Of a stretch of DNA of 64,000 bases, positions 57,188-64,000 are shown one piece after another. Source of the DNA: Mesorhizobium hawassense (GTDB taxonomy: Bacteria > Pseudomonadota > Alphaproteobacteria > Rhizobiales > Rhizobiaceae); the NCBI RefSeq assembly GCF_003289945.1, contig NZ_QMBP01000006.1:62001-126000 (forward strand). Direction: 5' to 3'. A program made the position numbers and the translations under genes. The notes under the pieces were generated by a model. It was not told the DNA's origin. It saw only the letters and a program-made list of their open reading frames with translations, and ran no database searches. The number at the start of each line of letters is the position of its first letter. The first letter of the stretch is position 1.

Positions 57188-58528
57188 ATGATGCGGATCG
57201 TCGGCCTCGCGGGCCTTGCGCTGGTTCTCGCCACCGGCGCCTTTGCGCAGCAGGCAGATCAGCCCCTGCTCAGCGGCGAAAAGGCCTTCGGCGACTGGAA
57301 GGCCGACCGTCCGGGCGTGCGCCGGTTGCTCAAGCCTGACGATCTGCCGAAACCCTATTTGACCGAGTCCGCTTCCAATGGCGGTGGCCTCACCGATCGG
57401 CCCGAGAACGCCAGGCCCAAGCTTCCGCCGGGCTTCTCCGTCGAGCTCGTCGCCTCCGGCATCGACAACCCGCGCGTCGTGCGCGTGGCGCCGAATGGCG
57501 ACCTCTTCGTGGCCGACAGCAAGGCCAATCAGATCCGCGTCTATCGTCTGGCCGAGGGCAGCGCCAAGCCCGCCGAGACGTCGGTCTTCGCCGAGGGCCT
57601 GACCCGGCCCTATGGCATCGCCTTCTATCCGCCGGGCGACAAGCCGCAATGGGTCTATGTCGCCAACAGCGACAGCGTCGTCCGCTTGCCCTATCGCGAC
57701 GGCGACCTCGAAGCGTCCGGCAAGCCGCAGACCATCGTCGCCAAAATACCTGCCAACCACCACTGGACGCGCGACATCGCCTTCTCCCCGGACGGCAAGA
57801 CGCTCTATTTGTCGGTGGGCTCGGGTTCGAACATCGCCGAAGATATGAGCGACGAGCCAAAAGGCGGGGTCGAGGACTGGGCGAAATCGCAGCCCCTGGG
57901 CGCCGCCTGGGGCTCGGAGGAGGGTCGCGCCGATGTGCTCGCCTTCGATCCCGACGGCAACAACCGCAGGACCGTCGCCACCGGCCTGCGCAACTGTTCC
58001 GGCATGACCGTGCAGCCGGCGACGGGCGCGCTCTGGTGCGTCGTCAACGAACGCGACGAGCTTGGCGACAACGTCCCCTTCGAATACGCCACCGCCGTGA
58101 AGGAAGGCGCTTTCTACGGCTGGCCTTGGTATTATATCGGCGACAATGAGGATCCCCGCTACAAGGGCGCTCGCACCGACCTCGCCGGCAAGGTCAAGCT
58201 GCCCGACGTGCTGATCCAGGCGCATTCGGCGCCGCTCAACATCGCCTTCTATGACGGCGCCAACTTCCCGGCCGACTACAAGGGCGATGCCTTCGTTACC
58301 CTGCACGGCTCGTGGAACCGCGATGTCCGCACCGGCTACAAGGTGGTGCGGCTGAGATTCAAGGACGGCAAGCCGACCGGCGAGTATGACGACTTCGCCA
58401 CCGGCTTCGTCATTGCCGACGACGCGCTGTGGGGCCGGCCGGTCGGCGTCGCCGTGGCCAAGGACGGCGCGCTGATCCTGACCGAGGACGGCAACGGCAC
58501 CATCTGGCGCGTTACATATGGTGGGTAG
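57188..58528 (+). CDS. Secreted sorbosone-dehydrogenase-like PQQ beta-propeller
   Basis: A 446-residue protein with a signal peptide (MMRIVGLAGLALVLATGAFA, mature from QQAD). A soluble-glucose/sorbosone-dehydrogenase propeller follows: LPPGFSVELVASGIDNPRVV, VAPNGDLFVADSKANQIRVY, HWTRDIAFSPDGKTLYLSVG and HGSWNRDVRTGYKVVRLRFK. Such enzymes oxidise sugars or aldehydes in the periplasm with PQQ. No PQQ-biosynthesis genes lie in the window. It is a single gene. Confidence 0.87.
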   Translation: MMRIVGLAGLALVLATGAFAQQADQPLLSGEKAFGDWKADRPGVRRLLKPDDLPKPYLTESASNGGGLTDRPENARPKLPPGFSVELVASGIDNPRVVRVAPNGDLFVADSKANQIRVYRLAEGSAKPAETSVFAEGLTRPYGIAFYPPGDKPQWVYVANSDSVVRLPYRDGDLEASGKPQTIVAKIPANHHWTRDIAFSPDGKTLYLSVGSGSNIAEDMSDEPKGGVEDWAKSQPLGAAWGSEEGRADVLAFDPDGNNRRTVATGLRNCSGMTVQPATGALWCVVNERDELGDNVPFEYATAVKEGAFYGWPWYYIGDNEDPRYKGARTDLAGKVKLPDVLIQAHSAPLNIAFYDGANFPADYKGDAFVTLHGSWNRDVRTGYKVVRLRFKDGKPTGEYDDFATGFVIADDALWGRPVGVAVAKDGALILTEDGNGTIWRVTYGG

Positions 58529-58640
58529 CTGTTCGACTGAGGGATTTTAGAAGGTGCCGTTTGTCGATGGACAAGGCGTTCACCGCTCACCTCCATGAAG
58601 TCAGTGAAAACGCTGGCGATTTGCTGAGGCCTCCCAACCT

Positions 58641-58823
58641 CGTCATTCTAGGGCGGAGCAAGGAGCGATGCGACGCGCGCAGACCCTAGAATCCATGCCG
58701 TTACCTTGGCCGAAGGATGCAAACGGCGCAGAATTCCGCACCATTGCGGCGCGTCGAAGTCACGGCATGGATCCTCGGGTCTGCGCGCGTCGCTTCGCTC
58801 CTTGCTCCGCCCGTGGATGACGA
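58641..58823. repeat. Gene-less pair of GIY-YIG-type inverted arms
   Basis: Left arm 58641-58705 (CGTCATTCTAGGGCGGAGCA ...); right arm 58759-58823 (AGTCACGGCATGGATCCTCG ... CCGTGGATGACGACT) with drifted stem bases. Centre AACGGCGCAGAATTCCGCACC. The 58529-59024 gap is otherwise empty, its right part (58824-59024) lacking any recognisable feature. Confidence 0.8.
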
Positions 58824-59024
58824 CTGGGTGGTCGTTTCAGCCAATCTCCAAGGCATGCCACCCCACCAACGCAGACATAGCCGGCTGGTCAAAATTCTTC
58901 TGCTGCGGAAACCAACTCCTGACACCGCTGGCGTAACGCATCCCGCCGCGAGGGAATTACCAGCAGCCCCGCATTATGGTAGAAGCCGCGCTCCCCACTG
59001 GTCCCTTCGGCTAGGCCAAAAACC

Positions 59025-59642
59025 ATGACACTCGCCGGATTCGTCGCTTACAGCGCCACCCTCGCGATCGCCGCCGCCATTCCAGGCCCCGGCGTCACGG
59101 CGCTTGTCGCCCGCGCGCTCGGCTCCGGCTTCCGCTCGTCGCTCGCCATGTCGTTCGGCCTTATGTTTGGCGACCTCACCTATCTCACCGCCGTCGTGCT
59201 CGGGCTCGCCTTCGTCGCGCAGACCTTCGGCATGGTCTTCCTCGCCATCAAATGGGCCGGCGTCGCTTATCTCGCCTTCCTCGCCTGGCGCTTCTGGACC
59301 AGCGGCGTCACGCCGGAAAACATCGAGGCGCGGAAGGCCAAGGGCGGTCTGGTGTCGAGCTTCATCGCCGGGCTGACGGTCACGCTCGGCAACCCGAAGA
59401 CGATGATCTTCTATCTCGCCATCACGCCGACCATCGTCGATCTGAAGACGATCACCTTTGCCGACTACGCCATCCTCGCGGTGCTCACCGTGCTGGTGCT
59501 GTTCGTCGTGCTGGTGCCTTATCTGGCTTTGGCCGCCAAGGCGCGCTGGTTCCTGAAATCGCCGCGCGCGCTCAAGCTGCTGAACCGCACCGCCGCCGGC
59601 TTCATGATGGGCGCGGCGGCGGCGATTGCGGCGCGCCAATAG
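59025..59642 (+). CDS. LysE/RhtB-family amino-acid exporter
   Basis: A 205-residue membrane protein with about six TM segments. The family's first helix motif AAAIPGPGVTALVARALGSG at residues 17-36, with the next helix GLMFGDLTYLTAVVLGLAF, is diagnostic. FIAGLTVTLGNPKTMIFYLA near 120 is the conserved second-half motif. LysE/RhtB proteins export amino acids such as lysine, threonine or homoserine lactone. cysK is the next gene rightward, 190 bp away; cysteine-related export is possible but speculative. Confidence 0.92.
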   Translation: MTLAGFVAYSATLAIAAAIPGPGVTALVARALGSGFRSSLAMSFGLMFGDLTYLTAVVLGLAFVAQTFGMVFLAIKWAGVAYLAFLAWRFWTSGVTPENIEARKAKGGLVSSFIAGLTVTLGNPKTMIFYLAITPTIVDLKTITFADYAILAVLTVLVLFVVLVPYLALAAKARWFLKSPRALKLLNRTAAGFMMGAAAAIAARQ

Positions 59643-59830
59643 GCTCCAATCTCAACCCGTCCTGGATTTCAGCCAAACCATTCCAGAAACCGCTTGCGGC
59701 GGAAAATGCATTTCCGGTGCGGCGCGGTTTTGAGCAATCGTTCCACTCGGATATTTTCGGCCGCCGGCCTATCTTGCGCGGCTGAAAGCCCTATTCTGTC
59801 TGCCTGTGCCATTGCCTTGGGAGCGAACCA

Positions 59831-60811
59831 ATGAACAAGCCCGTCACCTCCGCGCGCGTGCCCGGCCGCGGCCGCGTCTTCAACTCGATCACGGAGACGA
59901 TTGGCGACACGCCGCTGGTCAGGCTGGACAAGTTCGCCAAGGAGAAGGGCATCGTCGCCAACCTCATGGCCAAGCTCGAATTCTTCAATCCGATCGCTTC
60001 GGTCAAGGACCGCATCGGCGTCGCCATGATCGAGGCGCTGGAGGAGGCCGGCAAGATTGCGCCCGGCAAGACGACACTGATCGAGCCGACCTCCGGCAAC
60101 ACCGGCATCGCGCTCGCTTTCGCCGCCGCCGCCAAGGGCTACAAGCTGATCCTCACCATGCCGGAGACGATGTCGGTCGAGCGCCGCAAGATGCTGGCGC
60201 TGCTCGGCGCCGAGCTGGTGCTGACGGAAGGCCCGAAAGGCATGAAGGGCGCCATCGCCAAGGCCGACGAGCTTGCCGCCACGCTGCCAAACGCCATCAT
60301 CCCGCAGCAGTTCGAGAACCCGGCCAATCCGGAAATCCACCGCCGCACCACGGCCGAGGAGATCTGGAACGACACCAATGGCGAGGTCGACATCTTCGTT
60401 GCCGGCATCGGCACCGGTGGTACCATTACCGGCGTCGGCCAGGTGCTGAAGAAGCGCAAGCCTTCGCTGCATGTCGTGGCGGTCGAGCCGGAAGCCTCGC
60501 CGGTGCTGTCGGGCGGCCAGCCCGGTCCGCACAAGATCCAGGGCATCGGCGCAGGCTTCGCGCCAAAGATCCTCGACACCTCGATCTATGACGAGGTGGT
60601 GAGGGTTTCGAACGAGGATTCGGTCGCCAATGCCCGCCTCGTCGCCCGCCTCGAAGGCGTACCGGTCGGCATCTCGTCGGGCGCCGCGCTCCAGGCGGCC
60701 ATCGTGGTCGGCTCGCGGCCCGAGAACAAGGGCAAGAACCTCGTCGTCGTCATCCCTTCCTTCGCCGAGCGCTATCTCTCGACCATCCTGTTCGACGGCC
60801 TGGGCGCGTAG
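59831..60811 (+). CDS. cysK: Cysteine synthase A (O-acetylserine sulfhydrylase)
   Basis: A 326-residue PLP enzyme making cysteine from O-acetylserine and sulfide. [18 protein letters not shown] near the start, the PLP Lys in [17 protein letters not shown] near residue 58, [20 protein letters not shown], and the phosphate-binding [15 protein letters not shown] are all present. ATG 59831 follows GGGAGCGAACCA. It gives a second cysteine route besides the cbs-based reverse path at 29.5-32.1 kb. Confidence 0.96.
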   Translation: MNKPVTSARVPGRGRVFNSITETIGDTPLVRLDKFAKEKGIVANLMAKLEFFNPIASVKDRIGVAMIEALEEAGKIAPGKTTLIEPTSGNTGIALAFAAAAKGYKLILTMPETMSVERRKMLALLGAELVLTEGPKGMKGAIAKADELAATLPNAIIPQQFENPANPEIHRRTTAEEIWNDTNGEVDIFVAGIGTGGTITGVGQVLKKRKPSLHVVAVEPEASPVLSGGQPGPHKIQGIGAGFAPKILDTSIYDEVVRVSNEDSVANARLVARLEGVPVGISSGAALQAAIVVGSRPENKGKNLVVVIPSFAERYLSTILFDGLGA

Positions 60812-60839
60812 GTGCCTGAAAACCCCAGCGCCGAGATCC

Positions 60840-61012
60840 TTCGCGCCCCCCTCTGCCCTGCCGGGCATCTCCCCCACTTGGGGGGAGATTAGCAGCTTCG
60901 GCGCCTAGCCCGATTTTTGCGACGTCGAAGATTGGCGAAAGCCGACGCGACGGCCAATCTCCCCCCTTGTTGGGGAGATGTCCGGCAGGACAGAGGGGGG
61001 CGCTGTCCCGCC
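60840..61012. repeat. Inverted pair of CTCCCCC repeats
   Basis: Left copy 60840-60893 (CGCGCCCCCCTCTGCCCTGC then CTCCCCCACTTGGGGGGAG); right copy 60955-61012 (CTCCCCCCTTGTTGGGGAG then GTCCGGCAGGACAGAGGGG). Centre GCGACGTCGAAGATTGGCGA. No gene lies in 60812-61159. Confidence 0.8.
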
Positions 61013-61159
61013 GACCTAGCCGACCTTTATATAGCAGCATGGCAGCGTCGAACTGGACTGTTCAAAAAGCATCCGTGGCAGGCGGTGCCCGGCTTGAGGC
61101 GGGCGTCGCTTCCGGCTGATATCACCGCCGGCCCCAAATCGGCCGGCGGGAGGATTCGC

Positions 61160-61783
61160 ATGTACAAGCTCTATACGCGCCCCGGCAGCGGCGGCTTCGT
61201 CGTCGAGGCGGCGCTTGCCATGGCCGATGTGCCCTTCGAGCAGATCGACGTGCCCAAGAAGGATCCGCCCGATCCGGCCTTCCTCGCTATCAGCCCGCTG
61301 AACCAGGTGCCGGTGCTGACGCTGCCGGACGGTCATTCGCTGACCGAATCGGCGGCAATCTGCATCCTGCTGGCCGAACGCCATCCGGGAGCCGGCCTGG
61401 CGCCGGAAGCGGGCTCGCCGGGCCGGGCCGATTTCCTGCGCTGGATGGCCTTCATGTCGTCGGTGCTCTACCCCGCGATCCTGAGGCTCTATTACGCGCA
61501 CCGCTATACCGCCGACGGCGAAGGCTTGCAGCCGGTGAAGCAGGCGGCGGTCGCCGAGATGGACCGCGGCTTTGCCATCCTCGACCAGGCGCTGGCCGGG
61601 CGCGACTGGCTGGCCGGCGACACACTCTCGCTCGCCGACATCTACCTCGTCATGCTGGTGGCCTGGCATCCCGAGGTGGAGAAAGCGCGCGGCGCCTGGC
61701 CAAACATCGAACGCCTGTGGGCGCGGCTGCGAAAGCATGAGCTGATGCGCAAGCTGAACGCATCGCACGAGATGTGGGCTTAG
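61160..61783 (+). CDS. Glutathione S-transferase family protein
   Basis: A 207-residue GST. It starts MYKLYTRPGSGGFVVEAALA; SerGly near residue 10 is at the catalytic position. NQVPVLTLPDGHSLTESAAI carries the cis-Pro and Glu-Ser glutathione site, and RDWLAGDTLSLADIYLVMLV the C-terminal capping Asp. GGGAGGATTC precedes ATG 61160. The substrate is unknown. It converges with the sigma-factor gene. Confidence 0.92.
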   Translation: MYKLYTRPGSGGFVVEAALAMADVPFEQIDVPKKDPPDPAFLAISPLNQVPVLTLPDGHSLTESAAICILLAERHPGAGLAPEAGSPGRADFLRWMAFMSSVLYPAILRLYYAHRYTADGEGLQPVKQAAVAEMDRGFAILDQALAGRDWLAGDTLSLADIYLVMLVAWHPEVEKARGAWPNIERLWARLRKHELMRKLNASHEMWA

Positions 61784-61797
61784 AAGCTCGGCGTCAC

Positions 61798-63045
61798 CTA
61801 ATTCTTGACGAGCTTGGCCTTCTCGCCCTGCAGGAAACGCCGCAGCGCCGGGTCGCGCTCGAGGCCGATCGCCTGGTCGTAGGATTCTGCCGCCTGCTTT
61901 CTGTTGCCGAGCCTGGCGAGCAGTCCGGCGCGGGCGGCCCAATAGGGCTGGTAGTCCTGCAGCCGTTTGTCCTCGCCCAACACGTAAAGCGCCGCCAATC
62001 CCGCCGGGGCACCCTCGGTTTCGGCGATCGCCACCGCGCGGTTGATCGCCACCACCGGCGAGCCGGCGACGGCGAGCAGCGCGTCGTAAAGCTGGCGGAT
62101 CGCCGCCCAGTCGGTGCCGCTGCCGCGCCGGCGCGCCGTGTGGGCGGACTGCACGGCGGCCTCCAACTGGTAGCGGCCGATGATTTTTCGTTGCGCGGCG
62201 CGCACCAGCAAGGCCTCCGCCTCGTCGATCAGGCCGTCGTCCCAGAGCGCGACATCCTGCTCGGCAAGCGGCACGAAGTCCCCTTCAGGGCCGCGCCTCG
62301 CCGAGCGGCGCGCCTCGGCGAAAAGCATCAGCGCCAGCAGTCCGAGCGCCTCCGGCTCGTCCGGCATCAGCGAGGCGACCAGACGGCCGAGCCAGATGCC
62401 TTCGGTGGCGAGGTTGCGCCGCCTGGTATCGGTGCCGGTCGCATCCGACCAGCCTTCGGCGAAGGTGGCGTAGATCGCTTCCAGCACCGCGCCAAGCCGA
62501 TCGCCGAGCTCCGCCTGCTCCGGCACGCGGAACGGGATCCCGGTCTCGCGGATGCGAGCCTTGGCCCGCACCAGCCGCTGCCCCATCGTCGCCGGCGAAA
62601 CCAGAAAGGCCGAGGCGATCGTCGCCGCGTCGAAACCGAGGATCGTCTGCAGGATCAGCGGCGCGCGCACGCTCGATTCGATCGCCGGATGGGCGCAGGC
62701 GAACATCAGTCGCAACCGGTCGTCGGGCAGCTCCTCGCCGCTCATGCGCGCCTCCATCTCCTCGGCGATCAGCTGCAGATGATCGCGGGCCGCCTCGCCG
62801 GTCAGCCGCCGCCGCACCGCGTCCACGTCGCGCCGGCGCGCCACCGAGAGCAGCCACGCTTCCGGCTGCGCCGGCACGCCGGTTCGCGGCCAGCGTTCCA
62901 GCGCCGCCGCGAAGGCGTCGGCCAGCGCGTCCTCGGCGCCGGCGACGTCGCGCGTGCGGGCCGCCAGCCAGGCGACCAGCTTGCCGTAGCTACGCCGGGC
63001 GGCCGCTTCGGCCGCCGCCCGCGCGATCTCCAAGCGATCATCCAT
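61798..63045 (-). CDS. ECF sigma factor with C-terminal helical extension (ECF42-type)
   Basis: A 415-residue ECF sigma factor. Region 2 (ARTRDVAGAEDALADAFAAA, WLLSVARRRDVDAVRRR; residues 25-80) and region 4 (ILGFDAATIASAFLVSPATM, near 135-155) are present. A roughly 240-residue TPR/helical extension follows (SPVVAINRAVAIAETEGAPA; GNRKQAAESYDQAIGL), typical of the ECF42 group. ECF42 genes are known to sit next to DGPF/YCII proteins, as here. There is no anti-sigma gene; the C-terminal extension probably controls activity. Confidence 0.9.
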   Translation of the reverse strand: MDDRLEIARAAAEAAARRSYGKLVAWLAARTRDVAGAEDALADAFAAALERWPRTGVPAQPEAWLLSVARRRDVDAVRRRLTGEAARDHLQLIAEEMEARMSGEELPDDRLRLMFACAHPAIESSVRAPLILQTILGFDAATIASAFLVSPATMGQRLVRAKARIRETGIPFRVPEQAELGDRLGAVLEAIYATFAEGWSDATGTDTRRRNLATEGIWLGRLVASLMPDEPEALGLLALMLFAEARRSARRGPEGDFVPLAEQDVALWDDGLIDEAEALLVRAAQRKIIGRYQLEAAVQSAHTARRRGSGTDWAAIRQLYDALLAVAGSPVVAINRAVAIAETEGAPAGLAALYVLGEDKRLQDYQPYWAARAGLLARLGNRKQAAESYDQAIGLERDPALRRFLQGEKAKLVKN

Positions 63046-63056
63046 CACAGGGTTCG

Positions 63057-63425
63057 CTACGCGGCTTCTATGTACTCGGCCATTTCCCAGATTGGCCGCA
63101 CCTCGACCGTGCCGGAGCTGGACGCAGGGCAGCGCGCACCCCATTCGATGGCGGTGTCGATGTCGGCCGCCTCGATCATGTAGAAACCGGCCAGTTGCTC
63201 CTTGGTGTCGGCATAGGGGCCGTCGAGCACATTGGTCTTGCCGCTGGCCAGCCGCACCGAGGTGGCCGCCTGGGTCGGGCGCAGCCGCTCGCCGGCGATA
63301 TACGCGCCGGATTTCTTCAGCGCCTCGGTATAGGCGCCATAGGCCGCGAGCACCTGTTGGGTCTGCTCCTTCGGAGCGTTCGCCATCGCCGCCTCGTCAT
63401 TGTAGATCAAAAGCATGTATCGCAT
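63057..63425 (-). CDS. DGPF/YCII-related protein
   Basis: A 122-residue YCII-like protein beginning MRYMLLIYNDEAAMANAPKE, with NVLDGPYADTKEQLAGFYMI containing the DGPF-type signature (here DGPY). YCII domains have a ferredoxin-like fold and a possible catalytic His/Asp. It is 11 bp upstream of the ECF42 sigma gene on the same strand, the standard pairing. CGGGAGAAGACC precedes ATG 63425. The role is unknown; it is the usual target and genomic partner of the sigma factor. Confidence 0.92.
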   Translation of the reverse strand: MRYMLLIYNDEAAMANAPKEQTQQVLAAYGAYTEALKKSGAYIAGERLRPTQAATSVRLASGKTNVLDGPYADTKEQLAGFYMIEAADIDTAIEWGARCPASSSGTVEVRPIWEMAEYIEAA

Positions 63426-63564
63426 GGTCTTCTCCCGTTCTTTCTGAAGGCCGCTTCGTTGCGTGCCGACCCATGTCGTGTGGCTTCGAGCGATTTCGAC
63501 AGGCGTCCGAAAGTATTTTTTGCCTGCCGCAATCCGTGCGGGCAGGCCGGTCACTCCGTCCTTC

Positions 63565-64000
63565 TCACTCCGCCGGAACCGGTTGTCGTATTTCCCTGGG
63601 CGCCAGGCGCGAAGCGGGCTCCAGCCAGCCGCGATAGCGCACGATCAGCCCGGCGACAGGGTGCGATATTTCGACATGGAAGCGGAAGCGGCCGTCCTCG
63701 ACGGTTTCGTATGCGTTCGAGCGTGGGCAAAGCCACATCGGCAGCGGCACGCCGAGCAGGCTCCAGCGGCGCAGCACGAGCGAGAGCCGATTGCCGTCGA
63801 CGACCAGCGCCATGGCGAAGCTGAGCGGCCCGAAGCCCTCGCAAAGCAGCCGCTCCGAACGGCCGCGTCCGGCAAATTGCCGGCTCGAAAAGCCGTGGGT
63901 TCCGAAGGTCCGCGTCCAGGTCTCGCCGTCCTTGCCGATATCGAAGCGGACTTTGACCGGGACATCCGTCCCGGCGGTCGGAAAACCGATCAGCCGCGCC
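63565..64000 (-). CDS. DUF4166-domain protein (N-terminus beyond window)
   Basis: The frame is open from the right edge to the stop at 63565, giving about 145 residues: GFPTAGTDVPVKVRFDIGKD, ETWTRTFGTHGFSSRQFAG, ERLLCEGFGPLSFAMALVVD, LRRWSLLGVPLPMWLCPRSN and HVEISHPVAGLIVRYRGWLE. The pattern fits DUF4166, whose members are sometimes fused to NAD-binding domains. The function is unknown, and the N-terminus is outside the window. It is about 140 bp upstream of the DGPF-sigma pair. Confidence 0.8.
   Translation of the reverse strand, partial: ARLIGFPTAGTDVPVKVRFDIGKDGETWTRTFGTHGFSSRQFAGRGRSERLLCEGFGPLSFAMALVVDGNRLSLVLRRWSLLGVPLPMWLCPRSNAYETVEDGRFRFHVEISHPVAGLIVRYRGWLEPASRLAPREIRQPVPAE

Noticed and set aside
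59643..59830. Riboswitch before cysK
   Set aside because: No S-box or SAM-II-like arrangement was recognisable by eye; the gap seems to hold an ordinary promoter only.

Overview
The window reads as the replication-origin region of a high-GC alphaproteobacterial chromosome of the Rhizobiales, most likely Mesorhizobium or a close Phyllobacteriaceae relative. This rests on the gene order parB-parA-rsmG-mnmG-mnmE / rho-hemJ-hemE / ppsR-maf-aroE-coaE-dnaQ-secB, on the protein sequences, and on the dense short intergenic repeats. It carries about 67 protein genes, one tRNA-Leu and no rRNA, CRISPR array or prophage.

Origin region (1-18.3 kb). Left of position 13.4 kb almost all core genes run leftward (parAB, rsmG, mnmG, mnmE, rho, hemJ, hemE). 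Right of 13.8 kb they run rightward (ppsR, maf, aroE, coaE, dnaQ). The 400-bp gap between hemE and ppsR has an AT-rich stretch beside hemE, a cluster of DnaA-box-like nonamers and five GANTC sites, and is the predicted oriC. parS-like sites lie about 6.4-9.2 kb away around mnmG, with a weaker one in hemE.

Middle (18.3-39.5 kb). Envelope and housekeeping genes (fxsA, a Tim44-like gene, mltA, an Smr gene, an XRE regulator, PHA depolymerase, an RlpA-like protein) are followed by accessory metabolism: a TauD-type dioxygenase, an FAD/NAD(P)-binding protein, reverse transsulfuration (cystathionine beta-synthase plus gamma-lyase), a D-amino acid dehydrogenase with an Asp/Glu-racemase-like enzyme, a cNMP-domain/thioredoxin-reductase-like fusion next to a UBP zinc finger, and a divergent MerR-controlled operon (Cys-rich membrane protein, Tat-type thioredoxin, CcdA).

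Right part (39.7-64 kb). tRNA-Leu(CAG), then gpmA, dapB, an MsbA-type ABC exporter, glk, mepA, an SDR enzyme, queG and a GST leftward; uppP; yraN, rsmI, an LMW-PTP, hemW, rdgB, a VOC protein and rph leftward; hrcA, a sorbosone-dehydrogenase-like gene, a LysE exporter, cysK and a GST rightward; and an ECF42-type sigma factor with its DGPF/YCII partner and a partial DUF4166 gene at the right edge.

Most notable signal. A 511-bp unit (28801-29311) is bounded by identical 67-bp inverted repeats and carries only a single-domain GIY-YIG nuclease gene. The end of a second such gene, with the same flank at the same spacing, is at the left edge of the window. At least three gene-less pairs of the same inverted arms, joined by a CGGTGCAGAATTCTGCACCG-like palindrome, lie at 17.5, 51.8 and 58.7 kb. 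This looks like a nuclease-bearing element with MITE-like derivatives. At least two other families of hairpin repeats fill the remaining gaps.
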